Origin: Pelomonas sp. V22 | GTDB taxonomy: Bacteria; Pseudomonadota; Gammaproteobacteria; Burkholderiales; Burkholderiaceae_C | Assembly: GCF_030014915.1 (NCBI RefSeq) | Contig: NZ_JAGIXS010000002.1 | Location: 186,001-250,000 of the forward strand | DNA length: 64,000 bases | Direction: 5' to 3' | Shown: one piece after another, positions 45,728 to 55,137 of the stretch | Layout of the letters: every line of letters begins with the position of its first letter | Position numbering within the stretch: position 1 is the first letter of the stretch | Position numbers and translations under genes: made by a program | The notes under the pieces: generated by a model | What the model was told of the DNA's origin: nothing | The model's input: only the letters and a program-made list of their open reading frames with translations | Database searches by the model: none

Positions 45728-47989
45728 TTACTTCGTGGCGACGCAATCGACAAAGTAGCGTGACTTGCCATCCTCGCCCTTCTCTTCCACCAGGCCATGC
45801 ACGTCCGTGGCAAAGCCCGGGAACTTGGCATTGAACTCTCGGGTGAACTTCAGGTAGTCCACGATCTTCTTGTTGAAGCGCTCGCCCGGAATCAGGAGCG
45901 GGATGCCCGGCGGGTACGGCGTCAGCAGCGAGGTCGTCACACGGCCTTCGAGCTTGTCGATCTCGACGCGCTCGGTGCGGCGGTGGGCGATGTGGGCATA
46001 GGCATCGCTCGGCTTCATCGCCGGCTCCAGGTCCGACAGGTAGACCTCGGTCGTCAGGCGCGCGATGTCGCCCTTGGCATAGGCCTCGTGGATGCTCTGG
46101 CAGAGGTCGCGCAGGCCCATGCGCTCGTAGCGCGGCTGGGCGGCACAGAACTCCGGCAGGATGCGCCACAGCGGTGCATTCTTGTCGTAGTCATCCTTGA
46201 ACTGCTGCAGGGCGGTCAAGAGCGTGTTCCAGCGGCCCTTGGTGATGCCGATGGTGAACAGGATGAAGAACGAGTACAGGCCCGTCTTCTCGACCACCAC
46301 GCCGTGCTCGGCCAGGAACTTGGTGACGATGCTGGCCGGGATGCCGGTCTTGGCGAACTTGCCGCTCATGTCCAGCCCCGGCGTGATCACCGTGGACTTG
46401 ATCGGGTCCAGCATGTTGAAGCCGGACTCGAGGTTGCCGAAGCCGTGCCACTTCTGGTTGGCCTTGAGCATCCAGTCGGCTGGCTTGCCGATGCCTTCTT
46501 CCACCAGCTTGTCCGGACCCCAGACCTTGAACCACCAGTCCTTGCCATAGTCGGTCTCGACCTTGCGCATGGCACGGCGGAAGTCCAGCGCCTCGGCGAT
46601 GCTTTCTTCCACCAGGGCCGGGCCGCCAGGCGCATCCATCATCGCGGCCGCCACGTCGCAGCTCGCAATGATCGAGTACTGCGGGCTTGTGGAGGTGTGC
46701 ATCAGGTAGGCCTCGTTGAACAGATGCTTGTCCAGCTTGACGTTCTGCGCATCCTGCACGAGCACCTGCGAAGCCTGGCTGATGCCGGCCAGCAGCTTGT
46801 GGGTCGACTGCGTGGCATAGACCATCGCCTGCTTGGGGCGCGGGCGGTTCTTGCCCATCGAATGGTAGGAGCCGTAGAAGCCATGGAAGGCGGCGTGCGG
46901 CAGCCAGGCCTCGTCGAAATGCAGGGTGTCGATCCAGCCATCGAGCTTGGCCTTGATCGTCTCGGTGTTGTAGAGCACGCCGTCATAGGTGCTCTGCGTC
47001 AGCGTCATGATGCGCGGCTTGACCTTCTTCGCATCCACGCCCTTGAGCAGCGGATTCTTGGCGATCTTCTTGCGGATGCTCTCGGGCGAGAACTCGCTGT
47101 CCGGGATGGGGCCGATGATGCCGTAGTGGTTGCGCGTCGGCGTCATGAAGACCGGCACGGCGCCGGTCATGATGATCGAGTGCAGGATGCTCTTGTGGCA
47201 GTTGCGGTCCACCACCACCACGTCTCCCGGCGCCACCGTGTGGTGCCAGACCATCTTGTTGGAAGTGCTGGTGCCGTTGGTGACGAAGAAGCAGTGGTCG
47301 GCATTGAAGATGCGCGCAGCATTCTTCTCAGAGGCCGCGACCGGGCCGGTGTGGTCCAGCAGCTGACCCAGCTCTTCCACCGCATTGCAGACGTCGGCGC
47401 GCAGCATGTTCTCGCCGAAGAACTGGTGGAACATCTGGCCCACCGGGCTCTTCAGGAAGGCCACGCCACCCGAGTGGCCGGGGCAGTGCCAGGAGTAGGA
47501 GCCGTCCTGCGCATAGTCCATCAGCGCCTTGAAGAACGGCGGCGCCAGGCCATCGAGGTAGCTGCGCGCCTCGCGGATGATGTGGCGGGCCACGAACTCC
47601 GGCGTGTCCTCGAACATGTGGATGAAGCCATGCAGTTCGCGCAGCACGTCGTTGGGCAGATGCTGGGAGGTGCGCGTCTCCCCATAGACGTAGATCGGGA
47701 TGTCCGCATTCTTGAAGCGGATTTCTTCGATGAACTTGCGCAGGTTCAGCACCGCCGGGTCGAGCTCGGGCCCGGGCGTGAACTCCTCGTCGTCGATCGA
47801 AAGGATGAAGGCGCCGGCGCGGCTCTGCTGCTGGGCGAACTGACTCAGGTCGCCGTAGCTCGTAACGCCCAAGACCTCGAAGCCCTCCTTCTGGATGGCA
47901 TCAGCCAGGGCGCGGATGCCCAGACCCGAGGTGTTCTCGGAGCGGTAGTCCTCGTCGATGATGACGATGGGAAAACGAAAACGCAGCAT
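45728..47989 (-). CDS. Arginine/lysine/ornithine decarboxylase, large PLP type
   Basis: A 753-residue pyridoxal-phosphate enzyme of the biodegradative fold-type-I decarboxylases (AdiA/LdcI/SpeC family). It has an N-terminal receiver-like wing domain (residues ~1-130), the PLP domain with the Schiff-base lysine K398 in STHKLLAG, and the C-terminal domain. It would decarboxylate a basic amino acid to agmatine, cadaverine or putrescine, for polyamine supply or acid resistance. Which substrate is used cannot be told by eye. I chose the ATG at 47989, as the conserved N terminus (FPIVIIDEDY) requires. No antiporter gene is beside it, which argues against a pure acid-resistance system. Confidence 0.9.
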   Translation of the reverse strand: MLRFRFPIVIIDEDYRSENTSGLGIRALADAIQKEGFEVLGVTSYGDLSQFAQQQSRAGAFILSIDDEEFTPGPELDPAVLNLRKFIEEIRFKNADIPIYVYGETRTSQHLPNDVLRELHGFIHMFEDTPEFVARHIIREARSYLDGLAPPFFKALMDYAQDGSYSWHCPGHSGGVAFLKSPVGQMFHQFFGENMLRADVCNAVEELGQLLDHTGPVAASEKNAARIFNADHCFFVTNGTSTSNKMVWHHTVAPGDVVVVDRNCHKSILHSIIMTGAVPVFMTPTRNHYGIIGPIPDSEFSPESIRKKIAKNPLLKGVDAKKVKPRIMTLTQSTYDGVLYNTETIKAKLDGWIDTLHFDEAWLPHAAFHGFYGSYHSMGKNRPRPKQAMVYATQSTHKLLAGISQASQVLVQDAQNVKLDKHLFNEAYLMHTSTSPQYSIIASCDVAAAMMDAPGGPALVEESIAEALDFRRAMRKVETDYGKDWWFKVWGPDKLVEEGIGKPADWMLKANQKWHGFGNLESGFNMLDPIKSTVITPGLDMSGKFAKTGIPASIVTKFLAEHGVVVEKTGLYSFFILFTIGITKGRWNTLLTALQQFKDDYDKNAPLWRILPEFCAAQPRYERMGLRDLCQSIHEAYAKGDIARLTTEVYLSDLEPAMKPSDAYAHIAHRRTERVEIDKLEGRVTTSLLTPYPPGIPLLIPGERFNKKIVDYLKFTREFNAKFPGFATDVHGLVEEKGEDGKSRYFVDCVATK

Positions 47990-48146
47990 GGCTTGGCCTC
48001 CAGTGGGCACGGGCGAAAAACGGAAGGCGCGAAGTGTAGGGCCAAGCACCGGAATGACGCTGGGCCGCCCCCGTTTGTCGCACAAACCGGACGACCTGAG
48101 CGCGCCAGGCCGGGCGCTACACTCGTTTGCAACAAACGGAGGGGCA

Positions 48147-48569
48147 ATGAATCAAGCCATCGCCTGGTGGATCGTGGTGGGCCTGCTGGTCGCGGCTGAG
48201 CTGGCCACCGGCACCTTCTACCTGCTGATGCTGGCCCTGGGTGCCGGCGCCTCGGCACTGGCCGCCCATCTGGGCCTGAGCATGACGGCGCAGATGCTGA
48301 CGGGAGCCCTGGTCGGCGGTGCAGCCGTGGCGCTGTGGCATCTGCGCCGCAGCAAGCAGATGCGCCTGCCGGCGCAGGCAGACCGCGACGTCAATCTGGA
48401 CATCGGTCAAACCGTGCAGGTCCAGCACTGGCAGGACGACGGCCGAACCACCGTCAAGTACCGCGGCACCGACTGGCAGGCCCGCTTCCAGGGCGAAGGC
48501 CAGCCGCAGAGCGGCCGCTTCGTCATCCGCGCCATCGACGGCAGCTGTCTGCTGCTCGAACCGGCCTGA
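48147..48569 (+). CDS. NfeD-family membrane protein
   Basis: A 140-residue protein with two or three N-terminal membrane helices (AIAWWIVVGLLVAAELATG onward) and a C-terminal OB-fold domain (TVQVQHWQDDGRTTVKYRG). It is the short NfeD form that pairs with SPFH proteins. The slipin gene follows after 36 bases on the same strand, so the two form the usual NfeD-slipin membrane-microdomain pair. I chose the ATG at 48147, with GGAGGGG before it. Confidence 0.85.
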   Translation: MNQAIAWWIVVGLLVAAELATGTFYLLMLALGAGASALAAHLGLSMTAQMLTGALVGGAAVALWHLRRSKQMRLPAQADRDVNLDIGQTVQVQHWQDDGRTTVKYRGTDWQARFQGEGQPQSGRFVIRAIDGSCLLLEPA

Positions 48570-48605
48570 GCCGCACAAGGCCCAACTAACAACAAGGGGA
48601 GATGC

Positions 48606-49523
48606 ATGGAAATCGTTGCACTGGTGCTGCTGATCGTCGCAGCCATTTTTGTGGTCCGCTCGGTCAAGGTCGTGCCGCAGCAGCATGCCTGGGTGGTCGA
48701 ACGCCTGGGCCGCTATCACGGCACGCTCACGCCAGGGCTGAACTTCCTCGTGCCCTTCGTTGATCGCCTGGCCTACAAGCATTCGCTGAAGGAGATCCCG
48801 CTCGATGTGCCGAGCCAGGTCTGCATCACCAAGGACAACACGCAGCTGACGGTCGACGGCATTCTCTACTTCCAGATCACCGACCCGATGCGTGCCAGCT
48901 ACGGCTCCAGCAACTACATCATCGCGATCACCCAGCTCGCGCAGACCACGCTGCGCAGTGTGATCGGCCGCATGGAATTGGACCGCACCTTCGAAGAGCG
49001 CGACATGATCAACAGCTCCGTCGTACAGGCGCTCGACGAGGCCGCCTTGAACTGGGGCGTCAAGGTGCTGCGCTACGAGATCAAGGACCTGACGCCGCCG
49101 CCTGCCATCCTGCATGCGATGCAGGCGCAGATCACGGCCGAGCGCGAGAAGCGCGCCCTGATTGCGGCATCTGAAGGCCGCCGCCAGGAACAGATCAACA
49201 TCGCCACCGGCGAGCGCGAGGCCGCCATCGCGCGCTCCGAAGGCGAGAAGCAGGCCGAGATCAACAAGGCACTCGGTGAAGCCGCCGCCATCACCGCCGT
49301 GGCCGATGCCACGGCCGACGCCATCCGCAAGATCGCCGCCTCCATCCAGCACCCCGGCGGCGACCAGGCCGTGCAGCTGAAGGTGGCCGAGAAGGCTGTC
49401 GATGCCTATGCCCAGCTCGCCCAGAAGAACAACACCATGATCGTGCCCGGCAACATGAGCGAGGTATCGGGCCTGATCGGCACGGCCATGGCCCTGATGA
49501 ATGGCAACGCCAACAAGGCTTGA
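48606..49523 (+). CDS. SPFH/band-7 slipin (QmcA-like)
   Basis: A 305-residue stomatin-family protein. One N-terminal membrane helix (VALVLLIVAAIFVV) is followed by the SPFH domain (residues ~20-180), an Ala/Glu/Arg-rich coiled coil (~180-255) and a hydrophobic C-terminal end. Such proteins form large rings in the inner membrane and influence the quality control and stability of membrane proteins. It is the partner of the upstream NfeD protein and sits 45 bases before tRNA-Ser. Confidence 0.9.
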   Translation: MEIVALVLLIVAAIFVVRSVKVVPQQHAWVVERLGRYHGTLTPGLNFLVPFVDRLAYKHSLKEIPLDVPSQVCITKDNTQLTVDGILYFQITDPMRASYGSSNYIIAITQLAQTTLRSVIGRMELDRTFEERDMINSSVVQALDEAALNWGVKVLRYEIKDLTPPPAILHAMQAQITAEREKRALIAASEGRRQEQINIATGEREAAIARSEGEKQAEINKALGEAAAITAVADATADAIRKIAASIQHPGGDQAVQLKVAEKAVDAYAQLAQKNNTMIVPGNMSEVSGLIGTAMALMNGNANKA

Positions 49524-49568
49524 GACTCTCCGGAGCACCCGAAAAACTAGGCTAGAATGGCGGGCTTC

Positions 49569-49659
49569 GGAGCGGTGGATGAGTGGTTTAAGTCGCACGC
49601 CTGGAAAGCGTGTGTGGGTTAATAGCCCACCGCGGGTTCGAATCCCGCCTGCTCCGCCA
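49569..49659 (+). tRNA. tRNA-Ser (GGA anticodon)
   Basis: A 91-base type II tRNA. The acceptor stem GGAGCGG pairs with CTGCTCC through one G-U pair, and the CCA end is encoded at 49657-49659. The anticodon stem CACGC/GCGTG encloses the loop CTGGAAA with anticodon GGA, reading UCC and UCU. A long variable arm (GTGGGTTAATAGCCCAC) and GGTTCGAATCC in the T arm confirm serine type. A -10-like TAGAAT lies at 49553-49558; the -35 is unclear. Confidence 0.96.
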
Positions 49660-49705
49660 GAAATTTGTTCGCAGCGGTCCGCATGGACCCAGATGCAACG
49701 CCTAG

Positions 49706-49744
49706 AAGCCCCGCAAGTCCTTGAGACGCGGGGCTTTTTTGTTT
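49706..49744 (+). terminator. Terminator after tRNA-Ser
   Basis: AAGCCCCGC and GCGGGGCTT form a nine-base stem with a 13-base loop, followed by TTTTTTGTTT. It is a standard intrinsic terminator, about 47 bases after the tRNA CCA end. Confidence 0.85.
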
Positions 49745-49852
49745 GCTTTCGCCGGCAGTGTTCAACCGTTCTGAGTGTCAAGCTGACTCAGGAAGGGGCA
49801 CGCCCCGAATCTCCGGCATGATCCGGCTCACAACAACAAGACCCCGAGACGC

Positions 49853-51502
49853 GTGAACCTGCCCACCCCCGCCATCGTGGCCGAGCGCGGCGCCCAGCGC
49901 CTGCCGCGACTGGCCTTGCTGCTGCTGTGCGCGGCCTATGTGCTGCCCGGCCTGTTCGGCCGCGACCCCTGGCGCAATGCCGACCTGACCGCCTTCGGCT
50001 TCATGGCCAGCATCGCCCAGGGCCATGCCTCCTGGTGGCAGCCGGCCATTGCCGGGATACCTGCTGAAGGCGGCCCTCTGCCCTTCTGGCTCGGCGCGCT
50101 GGCGATCAAGGCCCTGCCCTTCCTCGACCCGGCGCTGGCCGCGCGCCTGCCCTTCGCAGCCGTGCTGCTGCTTGTGTTCATGCTGGTCTGGTACAGCAGC
50201 TTCCATCTGGCCCGCACCGAAGCCGCCCAGCCCGTGGCCTTTGCCTTCGGTGGAGAAGCGCAAGTGACCGACTATGCACGGGCGATGGCCGATGGCGCCC
50301 TGCTGGCTCTGCTGGCCAGCCTCGGCCTCCTGATGCTGGGCCACGAGACCACGCCCGAGTTGCTGCAGTTGCTGGCCTGCGCCATCTATCTCTACGGGTT
50401 GGCGGTGGCGCCCTACAGCGCCTGGAAATCGCGCGCGGCCGTCCTGCTCTCGCTGCCCGTGCTGGCAGCCAGCGGCGCGCCGGCCGTGTCCATGCTCTAT
50501 GCCGGCCTCGGCGCCTGGCTGTGCCAGCGCTCCAGCTACGACGACGTGCGCAGCCTGACGATGTGGGTCTTGGCGGCCGCGCTCCTGAGCGCGCTGTCGG
50601 CCTGGGCCTTCGACGCTTGGGCCTGGCGGGTGAGCATGCCGGGCACGACAGAGTTCGGCCTGCAGCTGCTGAGCCAGTTCGGCTGGTTCTGCTGGCCGGC
50701 CTGGCCGCTCGCCTTCTGGACGCTGTGGCGCTGGCGCCATCACTGGCCGCGCCGCCACATCCTGTTGCCGCTGATCGTCTTCGTCGTGCCCATGGTGGCC
50801 TCGATCACCATGAACGGCTCGGACCGCGCCCTGCTGCTGTGCCTTCCGCCGCTGGCCGTGCTGGCGGCCTTTGCGCTGCCAACACTCAAGCGCAGCTTCG
50901 CCGCCGCCGTGGACTGGTTCTCGGTGTTCTTCTTCACCGCCGTGGCCCTGTTCTTTTGGGCCTACTACCTGTCGATGCAGCAGGGCTGGCCGCCCAAGCT
51001 GCTGGCCAATCTGCAGCGCCTGGCGCAGGGCTTTGTGCCCAGCTTCCATCCACTGGCCCTGCTGGCCGCGGCCCTGGCCACGCTGGCCTGGCTGGCCCTG
51101 GTGCGCTGGCGCACGTCGCGCCATCAGCATGCGGTCTGGAAGAGCCTGGCCCTGCCCGCCGGCGGCGTGACCCTGGCCTGGCTGCTGGCCATGACGCTGA
51201 TGCTGCCGCCGCTGGACTACGCGCGCAGCAACCGCCCGCTGATCGAGCGCCTCCGCGCACAGCTGCCTTCAAATCCGACCTGCATTGCAGCGCCCGACCA
51301 GGCGATGTCGCTGCTGGCTGCGCTGGAGTTCCAGGGTGGCTGGCACGTCGACGCCCGCAGGCCCCTGGTCATCACCGAATGCAGCCATGCGCTGCGCTAT
51401 GTGCAGGGCCAGGAAGTGCCGCCAAACGGCTGGCGCCTGCTCGCCATCGTGAAGCGCCCCACCGACCGGGGCGACCAGGGCTACCAGCTGCTGGCCCGCT
51501 GA
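49853..51502 (+). CDS. ArnT/GT39-like membrane glycosyltransferase candidate
   Basis: A 549-residue integral membrane protein with about twelve hydrophobic helices, then a polar C-terminal domain of about 90 residues. The first periplasmic loop carries RDPWRNADL, reminiscent of the acidic motif of GT-C enzymes such as ArnT (which adds aminoarabinose to lipid A) and GT39 mannosyltransferases. These enzymes transfer a sugar from a polyprenyl-phosphate carrier at the periplasmic face. The assignment to a GT-C fold is plausible but not proven by motif alone. The start is GTG at 49853. It converges with phoR, 13 bases away. Confidence 0.65.
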   Translation: MNLPTPAIVAERGAQRLPRLALLLLCAAYVLPGLFGRDPWRNADLTAFGFMASIAQGHASWWQPAIAGIPAEGGPLPFWLGALAIKALPFLDPALAARLPFAAVLLLVFMLVWYSSFHLARTEAAQPVAFAFGGEAQVTDYARAMADGALLALLASLGLLMLGHETTPELLQLLACAIYLYGLAVAPYSAWKSRAAVLLSLPVLAASGAPAVSMLYAGLGAWLCQRSSYDDVRSLTMWVLAAALLSALSAWAFDAWAWRVSMPGTTEFGLQLLSQFGWFCWPAWPLAFWTLWRWRHHWPRRHILLPLIVFVVPMVASITMNGSDRALLLCLPPLAVLAAFALPTLKRSFAAAVDWFSVFFFTAVALFFWAYYLSMQQGWPPKLLANLQRLAQGFVPSFHPLALLAAALATLAWLALVRWRTSRHQHAVWKSLALPAGGVTLAWLLAMTLMLPPLDYARSNRPLIERLRAQLPSNPTCIAAPDQAMSLLAALEFQGGWHVDARRPLVITECSHALRYVQGQEVPPNGWRLLAIVKRPTDRGDQGYQLLAR

Positions 51503-51515
51503 TCAGCCGGCCGGT

Positions 51516-52865
51516 TCAGGCCTTCAACTGCTCGGCCACCACCGGCTCAGCCGCTGCCGCGCGCACGCGGGCGGCCGGGAACTGCAGCTTGAAGCGGCTG
51601 CCCTTGCCGACCTCGCTCTCGATCAGCAAGGCGCCACCATGGCGCTGCACCACATGCTTGACGATGGACAGGCCGAGGCCCGTGCCGCCGCTTTCGCGGG
51701 AGCGGCTACCGTCCACGCGATAAAAGCGCTCGGTCAGGCGCGGCAGATGCTCCCGGGCGATGCCGGGCCCGGTATCGGCCACGCAAAGCTCGCCGGAGCC
51801 ATCGGCGAGTTCGCGCCAATGGACGTCGATGCCGCCGCCCTCCGGTGTGTAGCGCACCGCATTCGAGACCAGGTTGCCGATGCCGCTGAGCAACTCGCCC
51901 TCGACACCGGCCAACTCGGCCCGCGTATCAGCCAGCACCGTGATGCGGTGCCGCCCCTGCGACAGCGCGAGCGCGTCGCTGCGGATGCGCTGCAGCAGCC
52001 CGTCGAGGCTCACCCATTTGTCTGATGTAGGCCGCGGGCTGCCCTCCAGCTGGGCCAGCGTCAGCAGGTCGGCCACCAGGGTCTGCATGCGCTGCGTCTG
52101 CTGCTGCATCAGGCTGAGCACGCGGCGGCGCTCGGCCTCGGTCAGCGGCAGGCTGTCCATGGTCTCGATGAAGCCCGCCAGCACCGTCAGGGGCGTGCGG
52201 ATCTCGTGTGAGACGTTGGCGACGAAATCGCGTCGCATCGCATCGGCCCGCTCACGCTCGGTCACATCGACCGAGAGCACCAGCTTGCGGCCTTCTCCGT
52301 AGCTGCGCACGACGACAGACAGGCTGCCCCGCCCGCGCGAGCTGCCAGCCAGCAGCAGCGGGTCCTGGTAGTCACCCGCCTGCAGATAAGCCACGAAATT
52401 GGGCGCACGCACGAGGTTGGTGATGCGCTGCTGCAGGTCGCGCTGCGGGTCCAGCGAGAAGTGGTCGGCCGCCACGTGGTTGCACCACTGGATCTGGTCG
52501 TTCGCGTCCAGCATCAGCACGCCATTCGGCGAAGCCTCGATGGCGGAGAGGAACTGGTCCATCCACAGCCGCTCACGCGCCAGGGCCAACTCGCGCTGGC
52601 GCAGTGCACGTTCGACGCGGTAGCCGATCTCGCCCCAGAAGCCACGGTCACGCGGAGCCGCCTCTTGCTGCGAGCCGCGAAGCCATTCCATCAGGCGGTG
52701 CGCGCGCAGCGAGTCAAACAACGTGAGCAAGGCCACCGCCGTGCCAGCCCCGAGGGCCTCGGCCACCAGTGGCGCGGCGAATTCGTGGCCAGCCCACCAG
52801 CCCACCAGGCTGCCGGCGGCCAGTGCCACCACGATCAATACCAGCCGGGCAAAAAACCAGCTCAA
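51516..52865 (-). CDS. phoR: Phosphate regulon sensor histidine kinase PhoR
   Basis: A 449-residue kinase. Two N-terminal membrane helices lie within residues 5-50. A PAS domain follows (~105-200), then the phosphorylation motif VANVSHEIRTPLT with H220, and the ATP-binding boxes NLVSNAVRYTPEGG, DTGPGIA and GGTGLGLSIVKH. It phosphorylates PhoB when phosphate is scarce, under control of PhoU and the Pst transporter. The start is TTG at 52865 with GAGGA seven bases upstream; a nearby ATG is out of frame. It follows phoB after 36 bases. Confidence 0.95.
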   Translation of the reverse strand: MSWFFARLVLIVVALAAGSLVGWWAGHEFAAPLVAEALGAGTAVALLTLFDSLRAHRLMEWLRGSQQEAAPRDRGFWGEIGYRVERALRQRELALARERLWMDQFLSAIEASPNGVLMLDANDQIQWCNHVAADHFSLDPQRDLQQRITNLVRAPNFVAYLQAGDYQDPLLLAGSSRGRGSLSVVVRSYGEGRKLVLSVDVTERERADAMRRDFVANVSHEIRTPLTVLAGFIETMDSLPLTEAERRRVLSLMQQQTQRMQTLVADLLTLAQLEGSPRPTSDKWVSLDGLLQRIRSDALALSQGRHRITVLADTRAELAGVEGELLSGIGNLVSNAVRYTPEGGGIDVHWRELADGSGELCVADTGPGIAREHLPRLTERFYRVDGSRSRESGGTGLGLSIVKHVVQRHGGALLIESEVGKGSRFKLQFPAARVRAAAAEPVVAEQLKA

Positions 52866-52901
52866 GTCCGCATCCTCAAAGTCTTCTTCTTGAACAATCG
52901 A

Positions 52902-53603
52902 TCAGCTCGACAGCGCAGCCTGCTGCTGCGTCAGGCGATAGCCGGCACCGCGCACCGTCTCGATCATGCGCTGACAGTGCACCTTCTCCAGCGCCTCGCG
53001 CAGGCGCTTCACATGCACATCCACCGTGCGTTCCTCGATGAACACATGGTCGCCCCAGACGCGGTCCAGCAGTTGCGAGCGGCTGTGCACGCGCTCGGGA
53101 TGGGTCATGAAGAAATGCAGCAGCCGAAACTCGGTCGGGCCCAGCTTGACTTCGGTGCCATCGCGGCTGACGCGGCGCGTGCCGGGGTCGATGCTGAGGC
53201 CACCGACCTCGACCACCGAGTCCAGCGCCTCGGGCGCGCGGCGGCGCAGCACGGCGCGGATGCGGGCCAGCAGCTCGTTGGTCGAGAAGGGCTTGGTCAG
53301 GTAGTCGTCGGCACCGGCATCCAGGCCGGCGATCTTGTCCATCTCGTCGGCGCGGGCGGTCAGCATGATGACCGGCAGCTCCTTGGTGCGAGCGCTGCCG
53401 CGCCATTGGCGGGCCAGCGCCACGCCGCTCTGGCCGGGCAGCATCCAGTCCAGCACGACGAGGTCGGGCAACATGCGGTCGACCTCGTACTGGGCCTGGT
53501 CAGCGCTCGCCGCCAGGGTCACTTCAAAACCTGCATGGCGCAGGTTGATGGAGATCAGCTCGGCGATTGCCGATTCGTCTTCCACCACCAGGATTCGGCT
53601 CAT
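52902..53603 (-). CDS. phoB: Phosphate regulon response regulator PhoB
   Basis: A 233-residue OmpR-family regulator. The receiver domain has D52 as phosphorylation site (LVVLDWMLP), and the conserved Thr is in MLTARA. The C-terminal winged helix carries HVFIEERTVDVHVKRLR. It binds direct repeats of TGTCA spaced by 11 bases; such repeats are present in front of pstS and of the fasciclin gene in this window. It lies five bases after phoU. Confidence 0.95.
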   Translation of the reverse strand: MSRILVVEDESAIAELISINLRHAGFEVTLAASADQAQYEVDRMLPDLVVLDWMLPGQSGVALARQWRGSARTKELPVIMLTARADEMDKIAGLDAGADDYLTKPFSTNELLARIRAVLRRRAPEALDSVVEVGGLSIDPGTRRVSRDGTEVKLGPTEFRLLHFFMTHPERVHSRSQLLDRVWGDHVFIEERTVDVHVKRLREALEKVHCQRMIETVRGAGYRLTQQQAALSS

Positions 53604-53608
53604 CTTGA

Positions 53609-54316
53609 TTACCTCACCATGGTTTCGACGGCCTCGGGCGTGTTGTGACGCACGTCCGTGCCCTTGACCACGTAGATGATGACCTCGGCCAGGTTCTTAG
53701 CATGGTCGCCCACACGCTCGATGGCCTTGGCCACGAACACCAGGTCGATGGACGAAGAGATGGTGCGCGGGTCTTCCATCATGTAGGTAATCAGCTTGCG
53801 CAGCAGGCCATCGAACTCCTTGTCGATCTGGTCGTCCTGCTTCAGCACTTCGAGCGCCTTCTCGACGTCCAGGCGGGCAAAGGCATCCAGCGCCTTGCGC
53901 AGCAGGGCCACGGCCAGCTCGGCCTCGAAGGCCAGGTCCGACATCGGCAGACGCAGCCGGCTCGACACGCCGGCATTGATCAGGCGCTGCACCGTTCGGG
54001 CCACACGCGCGGCTTCGTCACCGACGCGCTCCAGGTTGGCAATCGCCTTCGAGATGGCGATCAAGAGGCGCAGGTCGCGGGCCGTGGGCTGGCGGCGGGC
54101 AATGATGGTGGAGAGGTCGCGGTCAATCTCGACCTCCATCGCATTGACCTTCTCCTCGGTCTGCAGCACGCTGCTGGCCAGCTCGCCGCTGAACTGCACC
54201 AGGGCCTCCACGGCCTGGGCCACCTGGGCCTCGACCATGCCGCCCATCTCGAGCACGCGGGTGGAGATGCCGCTCAGCTCGGCATCGAATTGGGTGGAGA
54301 GATGCTTGTCGCTCAT
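53609..54316 (-). CDS. phoU: Phosphate signalling regulator PhoU
   Basis: A 235-residue all-helical protein made of two three-helix PhoU repeats (GGMVEAQVAQAVEAL and RVGDEAARVARTV in the first; VFVAKAIERVGDHAKNLAE in the second). The E/DxxxD metal-binding residues are visible in each repeat. It connects the Pst transporter to PhoR and keeps PhoB inactive when phosphate is plentiful. It lies 16 bases after pstB. Confidence 0.95.
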   Translation of the reverse strand: MSDKHLSTQFDAELSGISTRVLEMGGMVEAQVAQAVEALVQFSGELASSVLQTEEKVNAMEVEIDRDLSTIIARRQPTARDLRLLIAISKAIANLERVGDEAARVARTVQRLINAGVSSRLRLPMSDLAFEAELAVALLRKALDAFARLDVEKALEVLKQDDQIDKEFDGLLRKLITYMMEDPRTISSSIDLVFVAKAIERVGDHAKNLAEVIIYVVKGTDVRHNTPEAVETMVR

Positions 54317-54332
54317 TCTTGGTCTCCCTCGA

Positions 54333-55118
54333 TCAGCCGAAACGGCCGGTGATGTAATCCTCAGTGTCTTTGCGCTTGGGCTTCATGAACAAGTCGCCCG
54401 TGGGGCCGAACTCGATCAGGTCGCCCAGGTACATATAGGCCGTGTAGTCCGAGCAGCGTGCGGCCTGCTGCATGTTGTGGGTCACGATGGCCACCGTGTA
54501 GTCGCTCTTGAGCTCGTGGATCAGCTCCTCGATCTTGCCGGTGGAGATCGGGTCCAGCGCCGAGCAGGGCTCGTCGAGCAGGAGGATCTCCGGCTTGATC
54601 GCAATGCCGCGTGCAATGCACAGGCGCTGCTGCTGGCCGCCGGAGAGGCCGGAGCCGCTCTGGTTGAGCTTGTCTTTCACTTCGGTCCAGAGCGCGGCTT
54701 TCTTCAGAGCCCACTCGACACGTTCATCCATCTCCACACGCGGCAGCGTCTCAAAGAGGCGCACGCCGAAGGCGATGTTGTCGTAGATCGACATCGGGAA
54801 CGGCGTGGGCTTCTGGAACACCATGCCGATCTTGGCGCGGATCAGGGAGACGTCTTCGCGGCTCGAGAGAATGTCCTCGCCGTCCAGCAGGATCTGGCCT
54901 TCTGCGCGCTGCTCGGGGTAGAGCTCGAACATGCGGTTCAGCGTGCGCAGCAGTGTGGACTTGCCGCAGCCGCTGGGGCCGATGAAGGCGGTGACCTTCT
55001 TTTCCGGGATGTCCAGGTTGATGCTCTTCAGCGCGTGGAAGCTGCCGTAATAGAAGTTCAGGTTGCGCACCGAGAGCTTGGCCCGCTCGGTGATGGGCAT
55101 GTCGACTTTGGCGTCCAT
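54333..55118 (-). CDS. pstB: Phosphate ABC transporter ATP-binding protein PstB
   Basis: A 261-residue ATPase with Walker [10 protein letters not shown], signature LSGGQQQRL and Walker [14 protein letters not shown]. The start [13 protein letters not shown] and the end [21 protein letters not shown] are PstB-specific. I prefer the ATG at 55118; two codons upstream a TTG at 55124 is also in frame. It powers phosphate uptake through PstCA and takes part in signalling to PhoR. Confidence 0.95.
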   Translation of the reverse strand: MDAKVDMPITERAKLSVRNLNFYYGSFHALKSINLDIPEKKVTAFIGPSGCGKSTLLRTLNRMFELYPEQRAEGQILLDGEDILSSREDVSLIRAKIGMVFQKPTPFPMSIYDNIAFGVRLFETLPRVEMDERVEWALKKAALWTEVKDKLNQSGSGLSGGQQQRLCIARGIAIKPEILLLDEPCSALDPISTGKIEELIHELKSDYTVAIVTHNMQQAARCSDYTAYMYLGDLIEFGPTGDLFMKPKRKDTEDYITGRFG

Positions 55119-55137
55119 GGTCAAAGCTTTCTTAGGT

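Noticed and set aside
45797-48199. An 800-codon plus-strand frame opposite the decarboxylase
   Set aside because: The decarboxylase on the minus strand has a complete PLP site and conserved ends; the opposite frame has none.
49569-49744. tRNA-Ser as an integration site for a mobile element
   Set aside because: No integrase or repeated tRNA 3' end follows; the next features are a terminator and an ordinary membrane protein gene.
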